28,993 nt of DNA from UKL13-2 sp044346745 (GTDB taxonomy: Bacteria > Pseudomonadota > Gammaproteobacteria > Burkholderiales > Usitatibacteraceae), in contig JBIIYQ010000030.1 of the NCBI GenBank assembly GCA_044346745.1, positions 1-28,993 of the forward strand, written 5' to 3'. Positions 16,771 to 24,911 of this stretch are shown one piece after another (position 1 is the first letter of the stretch; each line of letters begins with the position of its first letter). Made by a program: the position numbers and the translations under genes. The notes under the pieces were generated by a model that saw nothing but the letters and a program-made list of their open reading frames with translations, did not search any database and was not told the origin of the DNA.

Positions 16771-16895
16771 TCGCAATCACTACTGGACGGCTTGCGAATC
16801 GGACGGAACACGCTGACGCAACGCCGTCGTGTGGCGGTTCGCTTGGCACAGTGCAGATGCATTCGTCTGGCATCGCCCAGTTGCCCCCCTAATGG

Positions 16896-18197
16896 TTGAT
16901 CAGCATCGGACACTTGCTGCATCGGTATCTTCATTTGAAACCTCCTTTTCCTGTAATCACTCAGCGTCGTCCTGCCGCATTGGCTCTATGGCTCGATTTT
17001 GGCGACGGCCAGACCGATACCCGACTCGCCGAAGTGCGCGAACTGATCAGTACTGCGGGTGCGGACATGGTTGGTTACTTGACGGGCAAGCGGCAAAAGC
17101 CAGATGCCGCAACCTTTGCCGGTAGCGGGAAGGTTGAAGAGTTAAAACAACTCGTCGATGAGACTTGTGCAACGCTGGTGGTTGTTGACCATCAGCTGTC
17201 TCCGATCCAGATTCGGAATCTGGAAGCCATCCTCGGTGCCGACAAAGTGCGCGTGATGGATCGCACGGACCTGATTCTTGAGATTTTTGCGCAACGTGCA
17301 CGATCGGCTGAGGGTAAGTTACAGGTCGAACTCGCACAAATGCAGCACCTATTGACACGTTTGGTTAAGGGTTGGACGCACTTGGAGCGTCAGCGCGGAG
17401 GTATCGGCGTACGCGGTGGGCCTGGCGAAACACAGCTTGAAATCGACCGACGCTTGGTCGGCGAGCGCATCAAGAAACTCAAGGACCGACTCGCCAAGCT
17501 CGAGCGGCAACGCGCCACACAGCGGGCTGGTAGGCGGCGCGCTGGTGCCTTCACCGTGTCTATCGTGGGTTACACCAACGCCGGAAAATCGACCTTGTTC
17601 AACCGTCTCACAAGGGCGGAGACCTACGTCGCCGACCAGTTGTTTGCCACGCTCGACACCACCACGCGGCGGATTTTTCTTGCACCTTCATACAATGTGG
17701 CGCTTTCGGACACGGTCGGTTTCATCCGCGAATTGCCGCACGGTCTGGTCGCCGCCTTCCATGCAACTCTGACGGAGGCTTTGGAGGCCGATGTATTGCT
17801 GCATGTCATCGATGCCTCCAACCCCGCCCGCGAACAGCAGATTGCCGACGTTGAAAGTGTATTAGCGGAGATTGGCGCGGGCGACATTCCGCAAATACGC
17901 GTTCTTAACAAAATCGATCGACTGGAAACGAGCGCCATGCCCTCGGTTCTCAGGGACGAGAATGGTAAAATTTGCGAAGTTCGAGTCAGCGCTGTGACTG
18001 GTGCCGGCTTTGATTTGCTCCGTGATGCGCTGGCGGAGTTTGCATCGGTGGCTATGATTCCGGAGGCCAATGCAACGCCTGAAGAGTTTCTGACCGATTG
18101 GACGTCGACGGAACCTTTGACTGGCAATGACACACAAACAACAAATTCTGCGGTGGCAAAGTTGGATCAATCCGCCGTCTCCCCTCACTTTCATTGA
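16896..18197 (+). CDS. hflX: Ribosome-splitting GTPase HflX
   Basis: HflX is a translational GTPase-like protein that splits stalled or heat-damaged 70S ribosomes. In the 433-residue translation the HflX-specific N-terminal domain shows DAATFAGSGKVEEL and the glycine-rich linker RGGIGVRGGPGETQLEIDRR. The G domain has P-loop GYTNAGKS (225-232), G3 DTVG (272-275) and G4 NKID (338-341). No ATG is available: the frame opens after a TAA at 16890-16892, and the first in-frame ATG is about 57 codons in, inside conserved sequence. Translation must therefore start at TTG 16896, 16914 or 16935. None has a good ribosome site, so the exact start is uncertain. The order hfq-hflX-hflK-hflC is conserved. 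Confidence 0.95.
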   Translation: MISIGHLLHRYLHLKPPFPVITQRRPAALALWLDFGDGQTDTRLAEVRELISTAGADMVGYLTGKRQKPDAATFAGSGKVEELKQLVDETCATLVVVDHQLSPIQIRNLEAILGADKVRVMDRTDLILEIFAQRARSAEGKLQVELAQMQHLLTRLVKGWTHLERQRGGIGVRGGPGETQLEIDRRLVGERIKKLKDRLAKLERQRATQRAGRRRAGAFTVSIVGYTNAGKSTLFNRLTRAETYVADQLFATLDTTTRRIFLAPSYNVALSDTVGFIRELPHGLVAAFHATLTEALEADVLLHVIDASNPAREQQIADVESVLAEIGAGDIPQIRVLNKIDRLETSAMPSVLRDENGKICEVRVSAVTGAGFDLLRDALAEFASVAMIPEANATPEEFLTDWTSTEPLTGNDTQTTNSAVAKLDQSAVSPHFH

Positions 18198-18367
18198 ATT
18201 AACCCCGGAGTCATTGTATGCGGTCGAATATGCGATCGATGGTGATCGAAGTTTTGTCTGTGGCCATCGCATTAATCAGTTATCCGTTCTATCGGCTGCG
18301 GCACGCTTTAGTGGTCTGGCGTCTGCGCCGAAGTGGTGTCTCTCTACATGGTGCGCAGGTCAGCGAG

Positions 18368-19594
18368 ATGTCGCTCAACGATCCGCAGTGGGGTAAACGC
18401 GGGAGTGGCGGCGGTGGAGGCGGCGGTAATGACGGCCCGCCAGACCTTGACCAAATCATCAAGAAGCTAAACCAGAAGTTGGCTGGACTATTCGGCCAGA
18501 ATCCCGCCGGTAACAACGGCAACAACAGCGGCGGATCGGGTGGTGGTGCGCCATCCGGCGCGGCGCTGGGTGGTGGCTTTGCGCTGGCCGCAAGTCTTGC
18601 GCTTGCGGTTTGGCTCGCAACGGGCTTCTACATCGTCGAAGAGGGCAGCCGAGGTGTGGAATTGCGACTGGGCAAGTATTCGCAGACAACGACACCGGGG
18701 CCCCGTTGGCACTGGCCGTATCCGATTGAGACCCACGAGGTGGTGAATATCAGCCAAGTCCGGGCCATTGAAGTCGGGCATCGCAATAGCCAAAAGACCA
18801 AGGTCAAGGAAGAAGCCTTGATGCTGACGCAAGACCAGAACATCGTTGATGTGCAGTTCGCTGTGCAGTACACGCTAAAAAGCCCTGAAGAATATTTGTT
18901 TAACAACCGCGGACCGGACGAAGCCGTACGCCAAGTCGCGGAAACGGCAATGCGCGAAATCGTTGGTCGTAGCAAGATGGATTACGTGCTCTATGAAGGT
19001 CGTGGCGAGATTGCATCGAGCGCGAAAGTGCTGATGCAAAAAATTCTCGATCGTTACACGACGGGTATTTTGATTTCCACTGTGAACTTGCAGAATGCCC
19101 AGCCGCCTGAGCAAGTGCAGGGCAGCTTTGATGATGCGGTTCGTGCAAAGCAGGATAAAGAGCGCCTGAAAAATGAAGGCGAGGCATACGCCAACGATAT
19201 CCTGCCAAAAGCGCGAGGTCTCGCCGCTCGTTTGATCGAGGAAGCGAACGGACACAAACAACGGGTCGTTGCCAATGCGCAAGGTGATGCGTCTCGCTTC
19301 TCGGCTGTGGTGTCCGAGTATGAAAAAGCACCGCAGGTGACGCGGGAGCGGATGTATCTCGAAACCATCCAGCAGGTGATGCAAAATACCAGCAAGGTAT
19401 TGGTCGATCAAAAAGGTGGACAGAATCTGTTGTATCTGCCGCTCGACAAGATCATGCAAATGTCCGGTCCGAGTGCGTCGAGCCAGAGCGCCGACCCTGT
19501 CGCTAAGTCAGTGACCTTGTCAGATCCCCCTGCAACTGCCGCACCCGACCCTGTTGCTGCACGACGCGATTTGCGTTCGCGCGACGGCCGTTAA
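18368..19594 (+). CDS. hflK: FtsH protease regulator subunit HflK
   Basis: HflK is an SPFH/stomatin-family membrane protein that, with HflC, encloses the FtsH protease and modulates its activity. From the chosen start it has 408 residues. The conserved N-terminus MSLNDPQWGKRG is followed by a Gly-rich stretch, one membrane segment at about 71-89 (FALAASLALAVWLATGFYIV), and an SPFH domain starting at EEGSRGVELRLGKY. A long helical region and a Pro/Ala-rich tail complete it. The start at 18368 is chosen from the family N-terminus. The frame is open further to an ATG at 18218, which has GGAG 7 bases upstream and would add 50 residues with an extra hydrophobic segment. hflC follows after 15 bases. 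Confidence 0.95.
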   Translation: MSLNDPQWGKRGSGGGGGGGNDGPPDLDQIIKKLNQKLAGLFGQNPAGNNGNNSGGSGGGAPSGAALGGGFALAASLALAVWLATGFYIVEEGSRGVELRLGKYSQTTTPGPRWHWPYPIETHEVVNISQVRAIEVGHRNSQKTKVKEEALMLTQDQNIVDVQFAVQYTLKSPEEYLFNNRGPDEAVRQVAETAMREIVGRSKMDYVLYEGRGEIASSAKVLMQKILDRYTTGILISTVNLQNAQPPEQVQGSFDDAVRAKQDKERLKNEGEAYANDILPKARGLAARLIEEANGHKQRVVANAQGDASRFSAVVSEYEKAPQVTRERMYLETIQQVMQNTSKVLVDQKGGQNLLYLPLDKIMQMSGPSASSQSADPVAKSVTLSDPPATAAPDPVAARRDLRSRDGR

Positions 19595-19609
19595 GCGAGG
19601 AGCACGAAT

Positions 19610-20485
19610 ATGAAAAAAAATCTTCCTCTCATTCTCATGATTGTGGTGGGGGTGCTCATCACGATGGTAATGACCGCATTTACGGTTGACCAGCGTCAGG
19701 CGGCGATCCGTTTCCGCCTCGGTGAAGTTGTCGCGTTGCACACGCAGCCGGGTCTTTACTTCAAGGTGCCATTGATCGAAAATATCCGTATCTATGACAC
19801 CCGTATCCAGACGTTGGATACGAAAGACGCCGAACGCATCCAGACTAGCGAAAAGAACAACGTGTTGGTTGACTCGTTCGTAAAGTACCGCATCATCGAC
19901 GTCAAGCAGTTCTTTGTTTCGACGCGGGGTGACATTACCGCAGCAGAGGTGCGTCTCGCCCAATCGGTGAATAACGATTTGCGCGACGAATTCAGCCAGC
20001 GCACACTCGCAGAGGTGATTTCCGGTGAACGCGACAAGATCATGGAAAACTTGCGCTTGAAAGCCGATAAGGACGCGCGCAGCATTGGTATCGAAGTGCT
20101 CGACGTGCGTCTGAAGCGTGTTGACCTCGTGCCGGAAATTTCGGCCGACGTGTATAAGCGTATGGAGTCAGAACGCAAACGGGTGGCGAACGAGCTTCGC
20201 GCTACCGGTGCTGGTGAAGCGGACAAGATCAAAGCCGACGCAGAACGCCAGCGGACGATTATCTTGGCCGAAGCCTATCGTGAAGCACAAAAGACCAAGG
20301 GTGAGGGTGATGCCCAAGCCGCCCGTGTTTATGCACAGGCATTTGGCCGTAACGCCGAGTTTTATTCGTTCTATCGCAGCATGGAGGCCTATAAAGAGAG
20401 TTTCCGTAACAAGTCTGATGTGATGGTGCTCGATCCAAGCTCGGACTTCTTCAAATACATGCGTAACCCGGGCCGCGGCAAGTAA
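19610..20485 (+). CDS. hflC: FtsH protease regulator subunit HflC
   Basis: HflC is the partner of HflK. The 291-residue protein starts with a single membrane segment (about 4-26, LPLILMIVVGVLITMVMTAF) and then has an SPFH domain (FTVDQRQAAIRFRLGEVVAL). A long charged helical region with KADAERQRTIILAEAYREAQ follows, ending in VMVLDPSSDFFKYMR, which is characteristic of HflC. A strong ribosome site, GAGGAG, lies about 8 bases upstream of the ATG. Only 15 bases separate it from hflK, so the two are cotranscribed and presumably made stoichiometrically. A strong intrinsic terminator lies about 90 bases downstream of the stop. Confidence 0.98.
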   Translation: MKKNLPLILMIVVGVLITMVMTAFTVDQRQAAIRFRLGEVVALHTQPGLYFKVPLIENIRIYDTRIQTLDTKDAERIQTSEKNNVLVDSFVKYRIIDVKQFFVSTRGDITAAEVRLAQSVNNDLRDEFSQRTLAEVISGERDKIMENLRLKADKDARSIGIEVLDVRLKRVDLVPEISADVYKRMESERKRVANELRATGAGEADKIKADAERQRTIILAEAYREAQKTKGEGDAQAARVYAQAFGRNAEFYSFYRSMEAYKESFRNKSDVMVLDPSSDFFKYMRNPGRGK

Positions 20486-20562
20486 GTTTCTGCCTCATTT
20501 GGGGTTGCAAAAGGGGCGAAAGACGGCGCTCAAGCATTGCAGCAACACCAGCCCGAAGTGCG

Positions 20563-20568
20563 TATAAT
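20563..20568 (+). promoter_or_regulatory. Perfect TATAAT -10 box upstream of DUF2065-hisZ-purA
   Basis: TATAAT matches the sigma-70 -10 consensus exactly. The -35 region is poor: TTGCAG at 20537-20542 is 20 bases away. A transcript would start near 20575, which is the first base of the adjacent terminator stem. It could drive the DUF2065-hisZ-purA genes by read-through, or make a tiny terminated RNA. Confidence 0.45.
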
Positions 20569-20574
20569 TCACCA

Positions 20575-20606
20575 ACGGCGCGTTCTGAAAAGAGCGCGCC
20601 GTTTTT
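20575..20606 (+). terminator. Intrinsic terminator after hflC
   Basis: ACGGCGCGTTCT (20575-20586) pairs with AGAGCGCGCCGT (20591-20602) around a GAAA tetraloop, giving 12 bp with one G-U pair, followed by T5 at 20602-20606. This is a textbook Rho-independent terminator, and it should end the hfq/hflX/hflKC transcript. It lies 34 bases before the DUF2065 start. Confidence 0.9.
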
Positions 20607-20639
20607 GTTGCCTGCAAATAACGGATTTGGCGGACGAAA

Positions 20640-20840
20640 ATGGGATTCTGGGATGTGTTGTTGGCTGGTGGGGCGCTGATGCTGATTTTTGAAGGCATCA
20701 TGCCCTTTGTCGCGCCTGATGTATGGAAGAACACCATGCGCCAGGCCATCGCCCTTTCGAGCGGCCAACTGCGGTTCGTGGGCATGCTCGCCATTGTCGC
20801 GGGCTTGGTATTGTTGTCGCTGGTTTCTTTCGCAAATTGA
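20640..20840 (+). CDS. DUF2065 family small inner-membrane protein (YjeT-like)
   Basis: The 66-residue protein has two hydrophobic segments (about 5-25, VLLAGGALMLIFEGIMPFVA, and about 44-62, RFVGMLAIVAGLVLLSLVSF). They are joined by a short polar loop containing PDVWKNTMRQ. This pattern is the DUF2065 family, found next to hflC or purA in many proteobacteria (YjeT in E. coli). The function is unknown; association with HflKC/FtsH is only inferred from neighbourhood. A weak GGA ribosome site precedes the ATG at 20640. hisZ starts 19 bases after its stop, so it is likely the first gene of a DUF2065-hisZ-purA unit. Confidence 0.9.
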   Translation: MGFWDVLLAGGALMLIFEGIMPFVAPDVWKNTMRQAIALSSGQLRFVGMLAIVAGLVLLSLVSFAN

Positions 20841-20859
20841 GCTGGACTGAATTATTGCC

Positions 20860-22056
20860 ATGGCAACCTGGGTCCTTCCTGAGAATATCGAAGACGTACT
20901 GCCGGCGGATGCCGCCAAGCTTGAGCGGATGCGGCGTATCGCGCTCGATACGTTTGCAGCGCACGGCTACGACCTAGTCATCCCGCCATTGCTCGAATAC
21001 GTTGAGTCACTGCTTTCCGGTGTTGGCCACGACATGGATCTGGCGACGTTTAAGCTCGTCGATCAGTTGTCTGGCCGCATGATGGGGCTGCGTGCTGATA
21101 CGACGCCACAAGTGGCGCGTATCGATGCACATGTGCTGAATCGTGGCGGTGTGACGCGGCTTTGTTATGCAGGCAGCGTGCTACACACCTTGCCAAGCGG
21201 GTTGGGTAAGTCCCGTCAGCCGTTCCAAGTGGGCGCTGAGCTTTATGGTCACGCCGGGCTCGACGCGGATATCGAAATCCAGCAGCTGATGCTTGATACC
21301 TTGTCGGCTGTGGGGATACGAGCCGTACGTCTCGACACCGGCCAACCGAGCATCTTTCGTAGCCTGGCGGATGCCGCCGCCGTAGCGCCGCAAGAACGTG
21401 AAATGTTGTTCGCTGCCGTGAGTGGCAAAGACAGCGCAACCCTCGCCGAATTTGCGAGCAAAACCTCAACCCCGACCCAGACCCTCGCGCCGACGGAAAT
21501 CGCGATGCGGCGCGCCATCTCACGTTTGCCGAGTCTGTACGGTCAGGATGCGGAACGTGTCATCGAACGAGCCCGTCAAGAGTTGCCGGCGCTTCCGGGG
21601 ATCGAGATTGCGCTTGCGCAACTCTCACGTGTTGCCGCGCACTTTTCTGCGCAAGGTCTGGCCGTCTCAATCGATCTTGGCGAACTCGGTGGATTCAATT
21701 ACGAAAGTGGCATCGCGTTTGCGGCATTCACCGACGGCGCTTCGGAGGCCATCGCGCGCGGAGGCCGTTATGACGATATCGGCTTGGTATTTGGACGCGC
21801 GCGACCGGCGACTGGATTCTCGATGGACCTAAAGTCGCTATTGCGTCTAGTCGATGATGTTGAGCCGGCAAACAAGATCGTATTGGCACCGGCTTCGCCT
21901 GATCGGGGTGCCCGCGAAGCAATGGCGGCATTCAGAAAGCAGGGTTACACCGTGGTTGGAGCACTTGGCAGCGGTGAAGCGTTTGACAGCGTGTTGATCA
22001 CGCACCTCATGGAATACACGGATGGACAGTGGCAAATCAAGGCAAAAGGACTGTAA
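20860..22056 (+). CDS. hisZ: ATP phosphoribosyltransferase regulatory subunit HisZ
   Basis: HisZ is a catalytically inactive HisRS paralogue that forms an octamer with the short form of HisG and is needed for the first step of histidine synthesis. The 398-residue protein starts with WVLPENIEDVLPADAAKLER and has the class II core (QLSGRMMGLRADTTPQVARI). It keeps a late HisRS-like block (GGRYDDIGLVFGRARPATGF) but lacks the HisRS motif 2 arginine context and the anticodon-binding domain. Its presence implies a short HisG encoded elsewhere. The hisZ stop and purA start overlap by one base (TAATG), indicating coupling. Confidence 0.95.
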   Translation: MATWVLPENIEDVLPADAAKLERMRRIALDTFAAHGYDLVIPPLLEYVESLLSGVGHDMDLATFKLVDQLSGRMMGLRADTTPQVARIDAHVLNRGGVTRLCYAGSVLHTLPSGLGKSRQPFQVGAELYGHAGLDADIEIQQLMLDTLSAVGIRAVRLDTGQPSIFRSLADAAAVAPQEREMLFAAVSGKDSATLAEFASKTSTPTQTLAPTEIAMRRAISRLPSLYGQDAERVIERARQELPALPGIEIALAQLSRVAAHFSAQGLAVSIDLGELGGFNYESGIAFAAFTDGASEAIARGGRYDDIGLVFGRARPATGFSMDLKSLLRLVDDVEPANKIVLAPASPDRGAREAMAAFRKQGYTVVGALGSGEAFDSVLITHLMEYTDGQWQIKAKGL

Positions 22057-23348
22057 TGCGTAAGAACGTGGTGGTGGTTGGTACTCAATGGGGCGACGAG
22101 GGCAAGGGCAAGATCGTTGATTGGCTCACTGAAAAAGTGGCGGGTGTGGTGCGCTTTCAAGGCGGTCACAACGCCGGGCACACGCTGGTGGTCAACGGCA
22201 AAAAGACCATCCTGCGCCTGATTCCATCCGGCATGTTGCATCCGCATGTGACGTGTTACATCGGCAACGGCGTGGTGCTTTCGCCGGAAGCGTTGCTCAA
22301 AGAGATCGACGAGCTGACCGCGGCCGGGCTCAATGTGGTTGAACGCCTGCGTATCTCCGAGGCTTGCCCATTGATCTTGCCATATCACGTGGCACTCGAT
22401 CAGGCGCGCGAAATTCAGAAAGGTGACGCCAAGGTCGGCACCACCGGACGCGGTATCGGCCCGTGTTACGAAGACAAGGTGGCGCGTCGTGCGATTCGTG
22501 TGACGGATCTCATGTTCCCGCAGCGCTTTAAGGACAAACTCATTGAGGTGCTCGACTATCACAACTTTGTTTTGACCAAGTACCTGAATGCCGCGCCGGT
22601 TAGTGTGGAGTCGGTGTTTGAGCCAACGCTGGCGATGGCTGAACGCCTAAAGCCGATGATCGCCGACGTCTCAGCGGAGTTGCATCAAGTGATGGCCTCG
22701 GGCAAACAATTGATGTTTGAAGGCGCGCAGGCTGCGTTGCTCGACGTTGACCACGGCACCTATCCGTTTGTGACCTCCTCCAACTGTCTTGCGGGTCAGG
22801 CCTCCGCGGGCGCGGGGGTTGGTCCAAACGCGCTGCATTACGTACTCGGTATCACCAAAGCCTACGCCACACGAGTTGGCTCAGGCCCATTCCCGACCGA
22901 GTTGGAAAACGACATCGGCCAACGTTTACGCGATCGAGGATTCGAATACGGTTCGGTCACCGGTCGTCCGCGTCGCTGTGGTTGGTTTGACGCTGCGGCG
23001 CTGAAACGTGCCGCGCAGATCAACGGCCTCTCCGGGCTGTGTATCACCAAACTCGACGTGCTCGATGGCCTGGAAGAGTTGAAGGTCTGCACCGGCTACC
23101 AAGTGGACGGCAAGGTGATTGATATCCTGCCCTACGGCGCGGAATCCATTTCAGCCTGTACGCCGATCTACGAAACGCATCCGGGCTGGTCGGAAAGCAC
23201 GCTCGGCGTTCAGTCCTTCGACAAGCTTCCGAAGAATGCACAAACCTATCTGCGCCGATTGGAAGAACTGGTCGGCACACGTGTCGCGCTCGTGTCTACG
23301 GGGCCAGATCGTAACGAGACGATCGTGTTGCATCATCCGTTTGACTGA
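22056..23348 (+). CDS. purA: Adenylosuccinate synthetase
   Basis: PurA makes adenylosuccinate from IMP, aspartate and GTP, the first committed step to AMP. The 430-residue length is the family norm. The N-terminal P-loop-like motif is QWGDEGKGK with catalytic D14, followed by GGHNAGHT with H42. Other signatures are GTTGRGIGPCYEDKVARR, GAQAALLDVDHGTYPFVTSS, and the C-terminal VALVSTGPDRNETI. The start at 22056 is chosen because AAGGA lies 5 bases upstream, the ATG overlaps the hisZ stop by one base, and the family begins just before VVVVGTQWGDEG. An upstream in-frame GTG (22029) lies within hisZ. Confidence 0.98.
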   Translation: MRKNVVVVGTQWGDEGKGKIVDWLTEKVAGVVRFQGGHNAGHTLVVNGKKTILRLIPSGMLHPHVTCYIGNGVVLSPEALLKEIDELTAAGLNVVERLRISEACPLILPYHVALDQAREIQKGDAKVGTTGRGIGPCYEDKVARRAIRVTDLMFPQRFKDKLIEVLDYHNFVLTKYLNAAPVSVESVFEPTLAMAERLKPMIADVSAELHQVMASGKQLMFEGAQAALLDVDHGTYPFVTSSNCLAGQASAGAGVGPNALHYVLGITKAYATRVGSGPFPTELENDIGQRLRDRGFEYGSVTGRPRRCGWFDAAALKRAAQINGLSGLCITKLDVLDGLEELKVCTGYQVDGKVIDILPYGAESISACTPIYETHPGWSESTLGVQSFDKLPKNAQTYLRRLEELVGTRVALVSTGPDRNETIVLHHPFD

Positions 23349-23365
23349 AAAACTCGCCTATTGGC

Positions 23366-23399
23366 GGACATTTTCAGGCAAAAAATCCTGAAAGTGCCC
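23366..23399 (+). terminator. Stem-loop after purA
   Basis: CATTTTCAGG (23369-23378) pairs with CCTGAAAGTG (23387-23396), including one G-U pair, around an 8-base A-rich loop. After one mismatch two more G-C pairs follow. It starts 18 bases after the purA stop. There is no immediate U-tract, so it is a likely but imperfect terminator. A short CGCC/GGCG hairpin at 23355-23366 precedes it. Confidence 0.55.
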
Positions 23400-23449
23400 G
23401 CTGATATTGGATTTTCTGCTTTTAAGGAGAATATCCGGGCGGATGTAGG

Positions 23450-23465
23450 CTGTATTTGAATACAG
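23450..23465 (+). promoter_or_regulatory. LexA-binding SOS box
   Basis: CTGTATTTGAATACAG is a 16-bp CTGT-N8-ACAG site with arms symmetric apart from the central bases, and is flanked by TA on the right as in the E. coli consensus. It ends 12 bases before the GTG start of the nuclease gene. A TATCAT -10-like box (23466-23471) abuts it, so bound LexA would block the promoter. This is the expected arrangement for a DNA-damage-inducible gene. Confidence 0.88.
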
Positions 23466-23477
23466 TATCATCCATGG

Positions 23478-24911
23478 GTGAACACAACCCATCCCGCCTC
23501 TAGTCCGCAGCCGACTCGGTTCGCCGTCATCGACCTTGAAACCACCGGCATGACTGCAACCGCTGACCGCATCACCGAGGTCGGCATCATCACTGTGGTC
23601 GATGGCGCGGTGATTGAAGAGTGGTCCACACTGGTTGATCCTGAGTGCTCAATCCCCGCCGAGATCCAAGCGCTCACCGGTATCACCAATGCCATGGTGC
23701 GCGATGCGCCGACCTTTGCAGAGGTCGTCGATGAAGTTCGCAGTCGGCTAGAAGGGGCGGTGTTTGTTGCCCACAACGCGCGTTTCGACTACGGTTTCAT
23801 CAAGAACGAGTTTCGCCGACTCGGTGAGAGTTTCACCGCCGACGTGCTGTGTACGGTGCGCCTGTCGCGTCGGCTTTATCCCGAATACAGTCGGCACGGA
23901 CTCGATCAACTCCGTGAACGACACCAGCTGTCGATGGATGGTCGCCACCGCGCGATGGGTGATGCGCGCGCGGCGTGGCAATTTATTGAGGTCGCCACGC
24001 GTCAACATTCAACGCCGGTGGTCAACGAGGCGATTAAGGCGCTGCTGAAGATGCCGAGCCTGCCGCCGCAACTCTCGCCGGGTGCGCTAGATAACCTTCC
24101 CGAAGGCCCGGGCGTCTATGTGTTCTACGGCGTGAACAATCTGCCGATTTATGTCGGCAAAAGCATTAACCTGCGCGACCGTGTGCGTTCACACTTTTTG
24201 TCGGACTACCGCAGCGCCAACGACCTGCGACTCTCGACTGAAATCACTCGTATCGAAGTGGAACAAACCGCGGGCGAGCTTGGCGCGTTGCTGCGAGAGA
24301 TTGCGCTGATCAAGACGCGTATGCCGCTGCGCAACCATCGCTTGCGACGCAATCAAGAGGGTGTCTTCATCCGTCTTGAGGCTCTGCATTCGATGCCGGA
24401 GTACATCCCGCTCGCCCAGATTGACTGGTCTGGCCCCAGTGCGCCTAATGGCTTGTACGGGCCGTTTTCAGCGAAGACACAGGCGAAGACCGCGCTCAAT
24501 CAACTGGCCACAGACTACGAGTTATGCTGGCATGTGATTGCCGCGAAGCCGATCAGCGCCGCCTGTTTTGGTCGGCAGCTTCACCGCTGTCGCGGGCACT
24601 GTGTGGGCGAAGAAAGTCTCATGCAGCACAACCTGCGTCTCGTCGAAGCGCTCGCAGATAAACGTTTTCCGCACTGGCCGTTTGCCAGACGGGTGGCGTT
24701 TCGAGAAGTCAATGTTGAGACAGGATTGGCGCAAGTGCACGTGTTTGATCGTTGGTGTTTAGTTGGCAGCGCGCGCACCGAGGACGAACTTGAGATGGTC
24801 CGAGAGGCCCCTCAGCAGGAGTTTGATATTGACGTCTATCGATTGCTAAGGAAGTCGGTGGAGCGGGGGGAGGGTGTGGTGCTAGGCGAAGCATACGAGA
24901 CGGTGCGGTGA
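23478..24911 (+). CDS. DEDDh 3'-5' exonuclease fused to GIY-YIG (Cho/UvrC-like) endonuclease
   Basis: The 477-residue protein joins two nuclease domains. Residues about 13-175 are a DnaQ-type DEDDh exonuclease with D19 and E21 (VIDLETTG), D104 (HNARFDYGF), H157 and D162 (GRHRAMGDARAAW). Residues about 205-295 are a GIY-YIG domain like UvrC/Cho: GVYVFYGVNNLPIYVGKS, then R233/R235 and the metal-binding E274 in LLREIALIK. The C-terminal third has a Cys-rich stretch (CFGRQLHRCRGHC) similar to one in UvrC. It lacks the UvrC C-terminal half. A role in SOS-induced excision repair like Cho is inferred. The frame opens after a TGA at 23457-23459, so GTG 23478 is the only plausible start; it has no ribosome site and may be leaderless. 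Confidence 0.93.
   Translation: MNTTHPASSPQPTRFAVIDLETTGMTATADRITEVGIITVVDGAVIEEWSTLVDPECSIPAEIQALTGITNAMVRDAPTFAEVVDEVRSRLEGAVFVAHNARFDYGFIKNEFRRLGESFTADVLCTVRLSRRLYPEYSRHGLDQLRERHQLSMDGRHRAMGDARAAWQFIEVATRQHSTPVVNEAIKALLKMPSLPPQLSPGALDNLPEGPGVYVFYGVNNLPIYVGKSINLRDRVRSHFLSDYRSANDLRLSTEITRIEVEQTAGELGALLREIALIKTRMPLRNHRLRRNQEGVFIRLEALHSMPEYIPLAQIDWSGPSAPNGLYGPFSAKTQAKTALNQLATDYELCWHVIAAKPISAACFGRQLHRCRGHCVGEESLMQHNLRLVEALADKRFPHWPFARRVAFREVNVETGLAQVHVFDRWCLVGSARTEDELEMVREAPQQEFDIDVYRLLRKSVERGEGVVLGEAYETVR

Noticed and set aside
18409..18429. GGN-repeat microsatellite in hflK
   Set aside because: Encodes the glycine-rich linker usual in HflK; not a special repeat.
20860..22056. Second histidyl-tRNA synthetase gene
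   Set aside because: It lacks HisRS catalytic context and the anticodon-binding domain, and matches HisZ, which is normal here.
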